Source: JBFXIE01 sp050176255 (GTDB lineage Bacteria > Pseudomonadota > Gammaproteobacteria > Burkholderiales > Burkholderiaceae_C). Taken from it: 64,000 bases of DNA. The DNA is taken from assembly GCF_050176255.1 (NCBI RefSeq), contig NZ_JBFXIE010000002.1; one strand, given 5' to 3'. The position numbers were made by a program, and so were the translations under genes. A model generated the notes under the pieces. The model did not search any database, was not told where the DNA came from, and saw nothing but the letters and a program-made list of their open reading frames with translations. Numbering within the stretch: the stretch's first letter is position 1; each line of letters begins with the position of its first letter. Below are positions 18,843-30,970 of the stretch, in pieces.

Positions 18843-19526
18843 ATGCCCCTTCTGCCACTGTCCCCGCAAGACTGGGCCGCCATCTGGCTCACGCTGAAGC
18901 TGGCGGGCACCACCACCGTGCTGCTACTGATGCTGTGCACGCCGCTGGCCTGGTGGCTGGCGCACACGCCATCGCGCTGGCGCGGCCCGGTGGGCGCCGT
19001 GGTGGCGCTGCCGCTGGTGCTGCCGCCCACGGTGATCGGCTTTTACCTGCTGGTCAGCATGGGGCCGAGCGGCGCCATCGGACGATTGACCGAGGCTTTG
19101 GGCCTGGGGCGGCTGCCGTTCACCTTCCCGGGGCTGGTGGTCGGCTCCCTCGTGTATTCACTGCCATTCGCCGTACAGCCGTTGCAACGCGCCTTCGAGG
19201 CGCTGGGCCGCAGGCCGCTGGAGGTCGCGGCCACCCTGGGTGCCAGCCCGCTGAACCGGTTTTTCACGGTCGCCCTGCCCCTGACGCTGCCGGGCTTCGT
19301 CACGGCAACCATCCTGAGCTTTGCGCATACGGTGGGCGAATTCGGCGTGGTACTCATGCTGGGCGGCAACATCCCTGGCGTGACGCGCGTGGTGTCGGTG
19401 CAGATCTACGACCATGTGGAGGCCATGCAATACGCCCAGGCGCACTGGCTGGCCGGCGGCATGGTGGCGTTTTCCTTCGTGGTATTGCTGCTGCTGCACT
19501 GGCTGCAGCCCAAGGGGACGCGATGA
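18843..19526 (+). CDS. modB: Molybdate ABC transporter permease
   Basis: Inner-membrane permease, 227 residues, five to six helices. [17 protein letters not shown] and the cytoplasmic EAA-type loop [20 protein letters not shown] are typical of ModB. About 97 bp of spacer, including a dispersed repeat, separate it from modA. Its stop overlaps the modC start by 4 bp (ATGA), so the two are translationally coupled. Confidence 0.93.
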   Translation: MPLLPLSPQDWAAIWLTLKLAGTTTVLLLMLCTPLAWWLAHTPSRWRGPVGAVVALPLVLPPTVIGFYLLVSMGPSGAIGRLTEALGLGRLPFTFPGLVVGSLVYSLPFAVQPLQRAFEALGRRPLEVAATLGASPLNRFFTVALPLTLPGFVTATILSFAHTVGEFGVVLMLGGNIPGVTRVVSVQIYDHVEAMQYAQAHWLAGGMVAFSFVVLLLLHWLQPKGTR

Positions 19527-20620
19527 CATCAGCACAAGGCATCCAGGCCCAATTGGTGTTGGAGCGCGCCGATTTCACGCTGGATGTGCAGTTACAGCTG
19601 CCGGGCCATGGCGTGACGGCGCTGTTCGGCCCCTCGGGCTGCGGCAAGACCACCTGCCTGCGCGCGCTGGCAGGGCTGGAGCGTGCGCGCGGCAGCGTGC
19701 GGGTCAACGGCGAGACTTGGCAAGACGATGGCCAACCAGGCGCCAGCGGGCAGTGGCGCCCCACGCACCAGCGCGCGCTGGGTTACGTGTTTCAGGAGGC
19801 CAGCCTGTTTGCGCACCTGAACGTGCGCCGCAACATGGAATACGGCCTGCGCCGCCAGCCCCTGTCGCGCCGGCGCGTATCGCTGGATCAGTCCGTCGAA
19901 CTGCTGGGCCTGGGCGCCCTGCTGCCGCGCATGCCTCACACCCTGTCGGGCGGCGAGCGCCAGCGCGTGGCCATCGCGCGCGCCCTGGCCACCAGCCCGC
20001 GGGTGCTGCTGATGGACGAACCCCTGGCCGCGCTGGACGCAGCGCGCAAGGCCGAAGTCATGCCCTACCTGGAGCGCCTGCAGCGCAGCCTTGACATTCC
20101 CGTGATTTATGTCAGCCACTCGCCTGACGAAGTGGCGCGCCTGGCCTCTCACCTGGTGCTGATGCAAGCCGGCCGCGTCACCGCCCAAGGGCCCACGGCC
20201 GAGCTCATGGCGCGCCTGGATCTACCCCTGGCGCACGGTGACGCAGCCGCCGCGCTGGTGCACGGCCGCGTGCTGACGTACGACGCGCACGACCAACTGC
20301 TTACGGTGGCCATCAACGGCGGACAGATCCAGCTGGCCAGCAGCCGCCCCCGCGCCACGGGCGAGACCGTGCGCCTGCGCGTGCTGGCACGTGACGTGAG
20401 CCTGGCACGCACGCGCGCTGCAGACAGCAGCATCCTGAACCTGCTGCCCGCGCGCATCACCCAACTGGCCGACGACGGCCCGGGCCAGGTGCTGGCAGCG
20501 CTAGACGTAGCGGGCATCACGCTGCTGGCGCGCATCACCCTGCGCTCATGCCGCACGCTGGCGCTGGCCGTGGGCGACGCGGTGTTCGCCCAGGTCAAGG
20601 GTGTGGCGCTGGTGGATTGA
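19523..20620 (+). CDS. modC: Molybdate ABC transporter ATP-binding protein
   Basis: ATPase of the molybdate importer, 365 residues. It has Walker [11 protein letters not shown]-loop VFQEASLF, signature [15 protein letters not shown], Walker [12 protein letters not shown] and a C-terminal TOBE (mop) domain (about residues 290-365), which in this family binds molybdate for feedback inhibition. Start ATG (MTSAQGIQA) overlaps the modB stop. It converges with tupA across 48 bp. Confidence 0.93.
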   Translation: MTSAQGIQAQLVLERADFTLDVQLQLPGHGVTALFGPSGCGKTTCLRALAGLERARGSVRVNGETWQDDGQPGASGQWRPTHQRALGYVFQEASLFAHLNVRRNMEYGLRRQPLSRRRVSLDQSVELLGLGALLPRMPHTLSGGERQRVAIARALATSPRVLLMDEPLAALDAARKAEVMPYLERLQRSLDIPVIYVSHSPDEVARLASHLVLMQAGRVTAQGPTAELMARLDLPLAHGDAAAALVHGRVLTYDAHDQLLTVAINGGQIQLASSRPRATGETVRLRVLARDVSLARTRAADSSILNLLPARITQLADDGPGQVLAALDVAGITLLARITLRSCRTLALAVGDAVFAQVKGVALVD

Positions 20621-20668
20621 GCCGATTGGATTAATGGCGGTCGAGGGTTATTGGGGGTCAGATTCCAA

Positions 20669-21496
20669 TTAACGCTGGTCAGCGTTGGGGAAGAACAGCT
20701 GCTCGCCGTTGATCTTGTAGCTGGCAATGACGTTCTGGCCCGCGGGCGAGATCACCCAGTCCACAAACTTTTGCGCCTCGGCCTGCTTGACGTGCGGATG
20801 CTTGGCGGGGTTGACCAGCATCACGCCGTACTGATTGAACAGGCGCTTGTCACCCTCCACCAGCACCGCCAGGTTGTCGCGGTTCTTGAAGTTGAGCCAG
20901 GTGCCGCGGTCCGACAGCACGTACGCGCCGCTGGAGGCCGCGATGTTCAGCGCCGGGCCCATGCCGCAGCCGCATTCCTTGTAGCCGTTGCCCTTCACGC
21001 CGTCAGTGGCGATCTTCCAGTAGCGCAGTTCGGCCGCATGGGTGCCGCTCTTGTCGCCACGCGAGACAAATTCGGCATTGGCCGCGGCAATCTTCTTGAG
21101 TGCGACGCCGATGTCGTTGCCCTTGGTGGCGGCCGGGTCGCCCTTGCCGCCCACGAGGATGAAGTCGTTGTACATGACCGGGTAGCGCTTCACGCCCCAG
21201 CCGTCGGCCACAAACTTTTCTTCAGCCACCTGGTCGTGCACAAACAGCACGTCGGCGTCGCCGCGCCGCGCCATATCCAGCGCCTGGCCGGTGCCCACGG
21301 CCACCACTTTTACATCGATGCCGGTGGCCTGCTTGAAGGCCGGCAGCAGGTGGGTGAACAGGCCCGACTGCTCGGTGGAGGTGGTCGAGGCCATGGTGAT
21401 GGCCTGCGCCGCAGCGCTGCCGTATGCTACAAAAGCAATAGCTGCTACCGCAGTCTGTGTAAGCGCTAGAGGCCAAAAATGCTTGTGATTATTCAT
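20669..21496 (-). CDS. tupA: Tungstate-type ABC transporter substrate-binding protein
   Basis: Periplasmic oxyanion-binding protein of 275 residues, of the TupA/WtpA-like group. The diagnostic ASTTSTEQSGL motif opens the mature protein. SRGDKSGTH contributes further ligand residues. The pair CGCG around residue 166 is unusual. Residues 7-25, the hydrophobic core of the signal peptide, are encoded by a dispersed repeat. Last gene of tupBCA, overlapping tupC by 4 bp. Specificity for tungstate rather than molybdate is inferred from the family and from the separate mod operon next door. Confidence 0.88.
   Translation of the reverse strand: MNNHKHFWPLALTQTAVAAIAFVAYGSAAAQAITMASTTSTEQSGLFTHLLPAFKQATGIDVKVVAVGTGQALDMARRGDADVLFVHDQVAEEKFVADGWGVKRYPVMYNDFILVGGKGDPAATKGNDIGVALKKIAAANAEFVSRGDKSGTHAAELRYWKIATDGVKGNGYKECGCGMGPALNIAASSGAYVLSDRGTWLNFKNRDNLAVLVEGDKRLFNQYGVMLVNPAKHPHVKQAEAQKFVDWVISPAGQNVIASYKINGEQLFFPNADQR
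21424..21480 (-). repeat. Dispersed AGCGCTT/AGCTATC repeat, copy 4 (tupA signal peptide)
   Basis: On the minus strand TTTTTGGCCTCTAGCGCTTA, then GGTAGCAGCTATTGC, then TTTTGTAGCA match the element closely. It is translated in frame as residues 7-25 of TupA. Confidence 0.75.
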
Positions 21497-22269
21497 GCTA
21501 TTTCTCCTTTGACGAACAGACGGGCGGCCTCCGGCAGGGGGCCATTGAAAAAGTCGTGCACGGGCAAGTCAGCCAGGATGCGGCCGTGCTCCAGGTAAAT
21601 GACGCGGCTGGCCAGGCGCTTGACCTGGCCCAGGTTGTGGCTGCTGAAGACCGTGGTCAGCGGCTGCTGCGGGCCGGCGTTGCCGTGGCTGGCGGCAAAG
21701 TCGGCCATCAGCGCTTCGATCTCGCGCTTGGCATGCGGATCCAGGCTGGCGGTGGGCTCGTCCAGCAGCAGCACGTCGGGCCGCAGTGCCCAGGCGCGCG
21801 CAAAGGCCAGGCGCTGCTGCTGCCCGCCCGACAAGGTGCGCGCGTTCTGCCGGGCAATGGCCTGCAGCCCCACGCGCTGCAGCGCCGCTGCCGCCTGCGC
21901 CCGCGCCTGCTGCCAGCGCACGCGCCGCAGCCACAGACCCAGCGCCACGTTGTTCAGCGCGCTGGTGCGCAGCACAAACGGTCGCTGGAAAACCATGGCC
22001 ACGCGCGGGGCTCCATCGCGGCGCAGCTGCCCCGCGCTGGGGCGCACCAGACCATGCAGCGTGCGCAGCAGCGTGCTCTTGCCGCTGCCGTTGGAGCCGA
22101 TGAGGGCCACGCGCTCGCCGGGCAGCACGCGCAGGTTCACGTCCGTCAGCGCCTGTACCGCACCGTAGCGCACGGTCAGGTCGCGCAGGGCAAACAACGG
22201 TGGATCAATGGCGCACGCTTGCTCAGAGCTATGCGCCCGGCGCAGGGCTTGCGACGGCAGCGCGCTCAT
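21493..22269 (-). CDS. tupC: Tungstate-type ABC transporter ATP-binding protein
   Basis: ATPase partner of the tungstate importer, 258 residues. Walker A GSNGSGKST, signature LSGGQQQRLAFARAW, Walker B LLLDEPTASLD and switch region VFSSHNL are intact. The start ATG (MSALPSQALRR) overlaps the tupB stop by 4 bp and its stop overlaps the tupA start, so all three genes are coupled. A longer in-frame extension upstream is only the antisense of tupB codons and is rejected. Confidence 0.88.
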   Translation of the reverse strand: MSALPSQALRRAHSSEQACAIDPPLFALRDLTVRYGAVQALTDVNLRVLPGERVALIGSNGSGKSTLLRTLHGLVRPSAGQLRRDGAPRVAMVFQRPFVLRTSALNNVALGLWLRRVRWQQARAQAAAALQRVGLQAIARQNARTLSGGQQQRLAFARAWALRPDVLLLDEPTASLDPHAKREIEALMADFAASHGNAGPQQPLTTVFSSHNLGQVKRLASRVIYLEHGRILADLPVHDFFNGPLPEAARLFVKGEIA

Positions 22270-23003
22270 GCGGCCACCCCGGTCAGGCCGCCCACAGCCG
22301 CACCATCGACGCGCTCGCGCCAGCGCCGCAGCAACGCAATGCCCAGGTTGAGCAGCAACACCACGACCAGCAGCACCAGACCCAGCGCCAGCGCCAGCGG
22401 CAGGTCGCCCTTGCTGGTCTCCAGCGCGATGGCGGTGGTCATGACGCGGGTGAAGCCGTCGATATTGCCGCCCACGATCATCACCGCGCCCACCTCCGAG
22501 ATGGCGCGGCCAAAGGCGGCGATCAGCACCGTGAGCAACGCGTAGCGCTCGTCCCAGGCGATCAACAGCGCCCGCAGCAAGGTGCCCGCGCCCAGCGAGC
22601 GCAGCTGTTCGCCATGCACGCGCTCCACGTCCTCGACCACCTGGCGCGTGAGCGCAGTGACCACCGGCAGCACCAGCAGCGCCTGCGCCAGCACCATGGC
22701 CTTGAACGAAAACAGCCAGCCCAGACTGCCCAGAGGCCCGGTGCGCGACAGCAGCAGGTACACGCCCAACCCCACCAGCACCGAAGGCACGGCCAGCAGC
22801 GTGTTGAGCACCGCGAGCGCCGCATCGCGCCCGGCAAAGCGCGCCACGCCCAACCAGGCCCCCAGCAAGATGCCGGCACCGAAAGCCAACAGGCAGGCTG
22901 TGGCGCTGACGGACAGCGAGCGCATGACGATGGTCCACAAGGCAGCGTCGGCGGAAGTGATGAGTTGCAGCGCCGTGGCGACGCTTTGGGAGATGGTGGA
23001 CAT
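22266..23003 (-). CDS. tupB: Tungstate-type ABC transporter permease
   Basis: Inner-membrane permease, 245 residues, with about five helices. AFGRAISEVGAVMIVGGNIDGFTRVMTT is the TupB/ModB-type cytoplasmic loop. First gene of tupBCA. It is divergent from a ModE-HTH regulator with 49 bp between start codons, so promoter and operator share a very small space. Confidence 0.88.
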   Translation of the reverse strand: MSTISQSVATALQLITSADAALWTIVMRSLSVSATACLLAFGAGILLGAWLGVARFAGRDAALAVLNTLLAVPSVLVGLGVYLLLSRTGPLGSLGWLFSFKAMVLAQALLVLPVVTALTRQVVEDVERVHGEQLRSLGAGTLLRALLIAWDERYALLTVLIAAFGRAISEVGAVMIVGGNIDGFTRVMTTAIALETSKGDLPLALALGLVLLVVVLLLNLGIALLRRWRERVDGAAVGGLTGVAA

Positions 23004-23052
23004 GGGTGGGCTATCGTATGCAGCAATGCAATCCCCGGCGATATGAACACCT

Positions 23053-24183
23053 GTGCATAGGATCCAACTCCACTACACGCTCGACCGCGACGCGGGCGAC
23101 GCGCTGATCCGTAATCCCCTGCTCGACATGCTGCAGGCCGTAGCCCAGCAGGGCTCCATCTCGGGCGCGGCGCGGGCGCTGGATCTGTCGTATCGCCATG
23201 TCTGGGGCGCGCTCAAGCGCTGGGAAGAGCAGCTGGGCAGCGAGCTCATCATCTGGGGCAAGGGACAGTCCGCGCAGCTCAGTGAATTTGGCACCAAGCT
23301 GCTGTGGGCCGAGCGCCAGGCACAGGCGCGGCTGGCACCGCAGATCGAAGCCCTGCGCGCCGACCTGGAGCGCGCGTTTGCCGTGGCGTTCGACGAACAC
23401 GCCCATGTGCTCACGCTGTACGCGAGCCACGACGATGCGCTGTCGGTGCTGCGCGCCTTCGCCACCGCGCCCGCGCATGCAGGCCAGGGCGGCGCGCTGC
23501 ACCTGGACATCCGCTTCACGGGAAGCGTGGATGCGATCCGCGCGCTCAACGAAGGGCGCTGCACCATCGCCGGTTTTCACACGCTGGAAGAACCCGCCCG
23601 GGATTCGCTGGCCGCGCAGACCTACCGCCCGCTGCTGCAGCCGGGCCTGCACAAGGTGATTGGCTTTGCGCGGCGCACGCAGGGCCTGATCGTGGCGCGC
23701 GGCAATCCGCTGGGTCTCACATCGCTGGCCGACGTGGCGCGCACGGGCGCGCGCTTTGTCAACCGGCCGCTAGGCACGGGCACGCGCGTGCTGCTGACCG
23801 ACCTGCTGGCGCAGGCGGGACTGGAGAGCGGCGACATCGACGGCTACGACCGTGACGAGCCCTCGCACGCCGCGCTGGCGCAGGCCATCGCGGCCGGCAG
23901 TGCCGACGTGGGCATGGGCATTGAGCTGGCGGCGCGCGCGCGCGGGCTGGACTTCGTGCCGCTGGTGCACGAGCGCTACCACCTGGCCTGCCTCAAGTCC
24001 AGTCTGGAGCAGCCAGCCACGCGGGCGCTGCGCGAGCTGTTGCAGACCCCCGCGTGGCAACGGCGCATGGCCGCCATGCCGGGATATGCGCCCATGCACT
24101 GCGGCGAGGTGCTGGCCATGAGCCGTGTGCTGCCGTGGTGGAACTTTGCACGCCGCAGGGCTGCGGCCACGCCCGCGCGTTGA
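23053..24183 (+). CDS. ModE-type HTH regulator with PBP-like sensor domain
   Basis: A 376-residue regulator. The N-terminal winged helix (about residues 20-95) resembles ModE: QQGSISGAARALDLSYRHVW. A PBP-like domain of the kind found in MoeA/ModA-associated proteins follows (about 125-330), including the segment RFVNRPLGTGTRVLLTDLL. It starts at GTG. Position divergent from tupBCA makes it the likely tungstate or molybdate sensor for that operon. A link to TunR of sulphate reducers is by role only, since that protein has TOBE domains. Confidence 0.8.
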   Translation: MHRIQLHYTLDRDAGDALIRNPLLDMLQAVAQQGSISGAARALDLSYRHVWGALKRWEEQLGSELIIWGKGQSAQLSEFGTKLLWAERQAQARLAPQIEALRADLERAFAVAFDEHAHVLTLYASHDDALSVLRAFATAPAHAGQGGALHLDIRFTGSVDAIRALNEGRCTIAGFHTLEEPARDSLAAQTYRPLLQPGLHKVIGFARRTQGLIVARGNPLGLTSLADVARTGARFVNRPLGTGTRVLLTDLLAQAGLESGDIDGYDRDEPSHAALAQAIAAGSADVGMGIELAARARGLDFVPLVHERYHLACLKSSLEQPATRALRELLQTPAWQRRMAAMPGYAPMHCGEVLAMSRVLPWWNFARRRAAATPAR

Positions 24184-24227
24184 GGGTGGCCTGCAGGCGC
24201 GGTGCCGGGCTGCAGCGGCGTTTTGAA

Positions 24228-25874
24228 TCAGACGTTGATCGCCATGGCCGAGCCCGCCTGGCGGCGCAGCTCGAACTTCTGGATCTTGCCGGTGCTGGTC
24301 TTGGGCAGTTCGCCAAACACCACGGCGCGCGGCACCTTGAAGCCGGCCAGGTGCTTCTTGCAATGCGCCACGATGTCCTCGGGCATGGTGGTGGCGCCAG
24401 CCTTCAGCTCGACAAAGGCGCAGGGCGTCTCGCCCCATTTCTCGTCGGGCTTGGCCACTACGGCGGCGGCAACCACGTCGGGGTGGCGATACAGCACGTC
24501 TTCGACCTCGATGGACGAGATGTTCTCGCCGCCCGAGATGATGATGTCCTTGCTGCGATCCTTGATCTTGATGTAGCCGTCGGGGTACTGCACCGCCAGA
24601 TCGCCGCTGTGGAACCAGCCACCGCGGAAGGCCTCGTCGGTGGCCTTGGGGTTCTTCAGGTAGCCCTTCATGGCGATGTTGCCGCGGAACATGATCTCGC
24701 CCATGGTCTCGCCGTCGTGCGGCACGGGCTCCAGGGTGTCGGGGTTGAGCACCATGGCCGCGCGCTGCAGGTGGTAGCGCACACCCTGGCGGGCGTTGAG
24801 GCGGGCGCGCTCGCCGATGTCCAGCGCGTCCCAGGCCTCGTGCTTGGCGCACACGGTGGCCGGGCCATAGACCTCGGTCAGGCCATAGACGTGGGTCAGG
24901 TCAAAGCCCAGCTTTTCCATGCCTTCAATCATCGACGCAGGCGGCGCAGCGCCCGCCACCATGGCCTTCACGCCCGCGGGCACGCCTTCTTTCAGGGCCG
25001 CGGGGGCATTGACCAGCAGGCCGTGCACGATGGGCGCGCTGCAGTAATGCGTGACGCCGTGGTTGCGAATGGCGTCAAAAATCGCCTGCGCTTCCACGCG
25101 GCGCAGGCACACGTTGACGCCGGCGCGCGCCGCCACCGTCCATGGAAAGCACCAGCCGTTGCAGTGGAACATGGGCAGCGTCCACAGATAGACGGCATGC
25201 TTGGGCATGTCCCACTCCAGCACGTTGCTGACGGCGTTGAGCGCAGCGCCGCGGTGGTGATAGACCACGCCCTTGGGGTTGCCCGTGGTGCCCGATGTGT
25301 AGTTGAGGGCGATGGCGTCCCACTCGTCGGCGGGCAGTTCCCAGGCAAACTGCGGGTCGCCGGTGGCCAGAAATTCTTCGTAGGTCTGCGCGCCCAGGCG
25401 CTGCGCGGCCGGGCCGTACAGGGGGTCTTCCACGTCGATGAGCAAGATGGGGGCCTGCGACTTGCGCAGCGCGAGCGCCTTGGCCATCGCCGGTGCGAAC
25501 TCGGGGTCCACGATCACGGCCTTGGCCTCGCCGTGATCCAGCATGAAGGCAATGGTCTCTGGATCCAGCCGGGTGTTCAGGGTGTTGAGCACGGCGCCCG
25601 CCATGGGCACGCCAAAGTGCGCCTCCACCATCGGCGGGGTGTTGGGCAGCATGACGGCCACGGTGTCGTTCTTGGCTATGCCCGCGCGCTGCAAGGCGCT
25701 GGCCAGGCAGCGGCAGCGCTCGTAGGTCTGCCCCCAGGTCTGGCGCAGATCGCCGTGCACGATAGCCAGGCGATCGGGATACACCTGGGCCGTGCGCTCG
25801 ATGAAGGACAGCGGCGACAGCGGCGCGTGGTTGGCTTCGTTACGGGGCAGATTCTGGTCATACATGCTGGTCAC
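24228..25874 (-). CDS. AMP-forming acyl-CoA synthetase
   Basis: A 548-residue adenylate-forming enzyme that activates a carboxylic acid to acyl-CoA. It has the P-loop-like YTSGTTGNPKGV, the core motif YGLTEVYGPATV, GWFHSGDLAVQYPDGYIKIKDR-type A8 hinge and the C-terminal catalytic Lys in PKTSTGKIQK. The closest resemblance I recognise is to medium-chain or methylmercaptopropionate-CoA ligases (DmdB-like). It is transcribed alone, divergent from dnaG across 93 bp. The substrate is undetermined. Confidence 0.9.
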   Translation of the reverse strand: MTSMYDQNLPRNEANHAPLSPLSFIERTAQVYPDRLAIVHGDLRQTWGQTYERCRCLASALQRAGIAKNDTVAVMLPNTPPMVEAHFGVPMAGAVLNTLNTRLDPETIAFMLDHGEAKAVIVDPEFAPAMAKALALRKSQAPILLIDVEDPLYGPAAQRLGAQTYEEFLATGDPQFAWELPADEWDAIALNYTSGTTGNPKGVVYHHRGAALNAVSNVLEWDMPKHAVYLWTLPMFHCNGWCFPWTVAARAGVNVCLRRVEAQAIFDAIRNHGVTHYCSAPIVHGLLVNAPAALKEGVPAGVKAMVAGAAPPASMIEGMEKLGFDLTHVYGLTEVYGPATVCAKHEAWDALDIGERARLNARQGVRYHLQRAAMVLNPDTLEPVPHDGETMGEIMFRGNIAMKGYLKNPKATDEAFRGGWFHSGDLAVQYPDGYIKIKDRSKDIIISGGENISSIEVEDVLYRHPDVVAAAVVAKPDEKWGETPCAFVELKAGATTMPEDIVAHCKKHLAGFKVPRAVVFGELPKTSTGKIQKFELRRQAGSAMAINV

Positions 25875-25967
25875 GACGGGCTCCTTGCAGGTGTTGGGTT
25901 CGATCGATGCAAAACCTGTTCATTACAACAAAGTCAGCTGACGGGTAGCTGATGGAAAATACCCCTC

Positions 25968-27920
25968 GTGTCCATCCCCCAGTCGTTCATCCAGGAGTTG
26001 CTCGCGCGCGTTGACGTAGTCGATGTGGTCGGCCGCTATGTGCAGCTCAAGAAAAGCGGCGCCAACTTCATGGGGCTGTGCCCCTTTCACGGGGAAAAAT
26101 CGCCCTCGTTCAGCGTCAGCCCCTCCAAGCAATTCTTTCACTGCTTTGGCTGCGGCAAGAACGGCAACGCCATCGGTTTTCTGATGGACCATGCCGGCAT
26201 GGGCTTTGTCGAGGCAGTCCAGGACCTGGCCCAGCAAGCCGGCCTGCAGGTGCCGCAGGACGATGTGTCACCGCAAGAGCGCGAGCGCGCCGCCGCACAG
26301 CGCCAAAAGCAGGCCACGCTGACCGAGGTGCTGGATAAAGCCGGCGAAGCCTGGCGCGGCCACCTGCGCCATTCGCCGCGTGCCATCCAGTACCTCAAGG
26401 GCCGGGGCGTGTCGGGGCAGGTGGCCAAGCGCTACGGCCTGGGCTATGCGCCTGAGGGGTGGCGGGGCCTGGCTAGCGTGTTCCCCGAGTACGACAGCCC
26501 GCTGCTGGAAGAAAGCGGCCTGGTGATCGTGAACCAAGAGGATGGCAAGCGTTACGACCGCTTCCGCGACCGCGTGATGTTCCCGATCCGCAACGTCAAG
26601 GGCGAGTGCATAGGCTACGGCGGGCGCGTGCTGGGCGATGACAAGCCCAAATACCTCAACTCGCCGGAAACACCGGTCTTTCACAAGGGCCGCGAGCTGT
26701 ACGGATTGTTCGAGGCCCGCAATGCCATCCGAGAGCAGGGCTACGCCCTGGTCACCGAAGGCTACATGGACGTGGTGGCGCTCGCGCAGCTGGGCTTTCC
26801 GAATGCCGTGGCCACGCTGGGCACGGCGTGCACGCCCGAGCACGTGCACAAACTGTTTCGCTTCACCGACCAGGTGGTGTTCAGCTTTGACGGCGACGCC
26901 GCCGGCAGGCGCGCGGCGCGCAAGGCGCTCGAAGGCGCCCTGCCCTACGCCAGTGACACCCGCAGCGTGAAGTTTCTGTTTCTGCCCGCCGATCACGACC
27001 CCGACAGCTTCATCCGCGCCTACGGGCCTGATGCCTTCGCGCGCCATGTGGGCGACGCCATGCCGCTGTCGCGCTTTGTGCTGGAGGCCGCGCGCGAAGG
27101 CTGCGACCTGGGCACCGCCGAGGGCCGCGCCCACATGCTGAGCAACGCCCGCCCGCTGTGGGCCGCGCTGCCCGACGGCGCCCTCAAGCGCCAGTTGCTG
27201 GCCGAGCTGGGCGACCTGGGCCAGCTGCCGCCCAAGGAGCTGGCCGAGCTATGGGCCCAAGAAGGTACACGCCACGGCGCCGTGGCCGGCACCACACCGG
27301 CGCACGACGGGCCACCATTTGGCAACGAACCTGCCTGGAGCCAGGAACCACCGGACATGTGGCATGGCGGCCCCGCCAGCGGCGATCCCACGCGCCGCCC
27401 CTGGCGCAAGACCGGCGAATGGAAGAACGGACGCTGGCGCCGCGACGATCGCCCCGCGCAACCGCCCCTGCCGCGCACGCCGCTGGCGGGGCGCGCCGAC
27501 CACGCCGCGCGCCTGCTGCTGTCGCACATGCAGTTTCTGGAAGACCTCTCGCACGAGGACCACACCACCCTGTGCGACCAGCCCGCACCGCACGGCCCGT
27601 TGTTTTTGTGGCTGGAAGGCCAGCTGCACGAGCACGGCCCCCGATCCTGGGCCGTGCTGCGCGAGGCGCTGGCCGGCCACGGCTGCCAGGCCCTGGCCGA
27701 GCGCGTGATGACGGGCTCGCACGCCCAGACCGAGGGCGACGAGACCGAGCTGCGCGCCGAACTGCGCGGCCTGCTGGACCGCATGCTGATCGACGCCATC
27801 AAACAGCAGCAAAGCGCCCTGATCGCGGCAGCCGCCAACGACCCGGCTGCCCTGGAACGCTACCGCCTGTTACAAGAACGGCGCCGCGCCCTGGAAAAAG
27901 GGCTTTCCCACGGGGCTTGA
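25968..27920 (+). CDS. dnaG: DNA primase
   Basis: Makes RNA primers at the replication fork. The 650-residue protein has the CHC2 zinc finger (Cys38, His41, Cys59, Cys62), the catalytic core, a TOPRIM domain with TEGYMDVVAL, SFDGDAAGRRAA and DHDPDS, and a C-terminal DnaB-interacting region. The start is GTG (MSIPQSF). A Gly/Pro-rich linker near residues 435-510 separates core and C-terminal domain. It lies upstream of rpoD, the end of the classical macromolecular-synthesis operon; rpsU is not in front of it here. Confidence 0.96.
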   Translation: MSIPQSFIQELLARVDVVDVVGRYVQLKKSGANFMGLCPFHGEKSPSFSVSPSKQFFHCFGCGKNGNAIGFLMDHAGMGFVEAVQDLAQQAGLQVPQDDVSPQERERAAAQRQKQATLTEVLDKAGEAWRGHLRHSPRAIQYLKGRGVSGQVAKRYGLGYAPEGWRGLASVFPEYDSPLLEESGLVIVNQEDGKRYDRFRDRVMFPIRNVKGECIGYGGRVLGDDKPKYLNSPETPVFHKGRELYGLFEARNAIREQGYALVTEGYMDVVALAQLGFPNAVATLGTACTPEHVHKLFRFTDQVVFSFDGDAAGRRAARKALEGALPYASDTRSVKFLFLPADHDPDSFIRAYGPDAFARHVGDAMPLSRFVLEAAREGCDLGTAEGRAHMLSNARPLWAALPDGALKRQLLAELGDLGQLPPKELAELWAQEGTRHGAVAGTTPAHDGPPFGNEPAWSQEPPDMWHGGPASGDPTRRPWRKTGEWKNGRWRRDDRPAQPPLPRTPLAGRADHAARLLLSHMQFLEDLSHEDHTTLCDQPAPHGPLFLWLEGQLHEHGPRSWAVLREALAGHGCQALAERVMTGSHAQTEGDETELRAELRGLLDRMLIDAIKQQQSALIAAAANDPAALERYRLLQERRRALEKGLSHGA

Positions 27921-28203
27921 CAAAGGGTATTGACAAAGGCTCTTGAATTTTGCTGCGCCGGTATAATGTAGGGCTTGTCGGCAAGAGCGACAGCAGCACC
28001 TCCGGATCAGGCAACCGTGACAAACGCGCACAACCGCCCTCCCCCACCGCAAGGACTGCACACCAAATGTTCGCCCAGACATCTTGCCCCGGAGGGCCCG
28101 CCCCTCAAAGCGCGAAGGCCCGTCCTTCGCTGTGCCTGTCCGCGCCGAAGCCCTTGGCGCTTGTGTTTTCTTTGTGTGTCCGTTTTTGACCCTGAGGTTG
28201 TCC
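27917..28203 (+). promoter_or_regulatory. rpoD promoter and long leader
   Basis: The 283 bp between dnaG and rpoD contain a perfect -10, TATAAT, at 27962-27967. Two copies of TTGACAAAGG lie upstream (27918 and 27930), but the nearer is 26 bp from the -10, too far for a standard -35. A poorer -35 near CTCTTG or CTTGAA fits better, and CTTGAA could also be a heat-shock element. The roughly 230-nt leader has no convincing ORF. GC-rich inverted segments near 28105-28140 could fold. Confidence 0.45.
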
Positions 28204-30639
<2,436 letters not shown>

Positions 30640-30665
30640 ACCCGGGCACGCGGCCCACTGCGGTC

Positions 30666-30700
30666 AACCCGCCCCTGGCATGTTCAAGGGCGGGTTTTTT
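30666..30700 (+). terminator. Rho-independent terminator of rpoD
   Basis: AACCCGCCC at 30666-30674 pairs with GGGCGGGTT at 30688-30696, followed by a T run. It lies 26 bp after the rpoD stop codon. Confidence 0.85.
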
Positions 30701-30970
30701 CATGCGTGTTCCTCAGCATTCCGCAGGGCACGCAGTTTCAGTTTCGGGCCGCGCCGTCGCAGTCGGTGTGCGCCGTGGCCGTCACCATGCCGCCCTGGCC
30801 GGGCGAGGCCGAAGCCGTGCCCGCCTCTGGCCCCTGGGTGCCCAGCGATGCGCGGTGATTTAAGCCGTTTTGGCCTCTAGCCCTTACGGCGTAAGCGCCT
30901 CCAGCTATTATTTTTAACCTATCCCGGCCGCGCGGTGCTTGCCGCGCAGACACCCAAAAAAGGGCCCTGC
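30701..30970. other. Non-coding spacer between rpoD and panE
   Basis: No gene seen. A dispersed repeat (copy 5) occupies 30868-30917, about 50 bp before panE. Confidence 0.6.
30868..30917 (+). repeat. Dispersed AGCGCTT/AGCTATC repeat, copy 5
   Basis: TTTTGGCCTCTAGCCCTTAC, then GTAAGCGCCTCCAGCTATTA, then TTTTTAA: a near-complete copy in plus orientation, between genes. Confidence 0.8.

Noticed and set aside
24054..25952. A 632-codon open frame opposite the acyl-CoA synthetase
   Set aside because: Antisense shadow; the minus-strand product has all adenylate-forming enzyme motifs.
27918..27967. TTGACA with TATAAT as a standard sigma70 promoter for rpoD
   Set aside because: The spacing is 26 bp or more, far from the 16-18 bp needed; only the -10 is kept as evidence.
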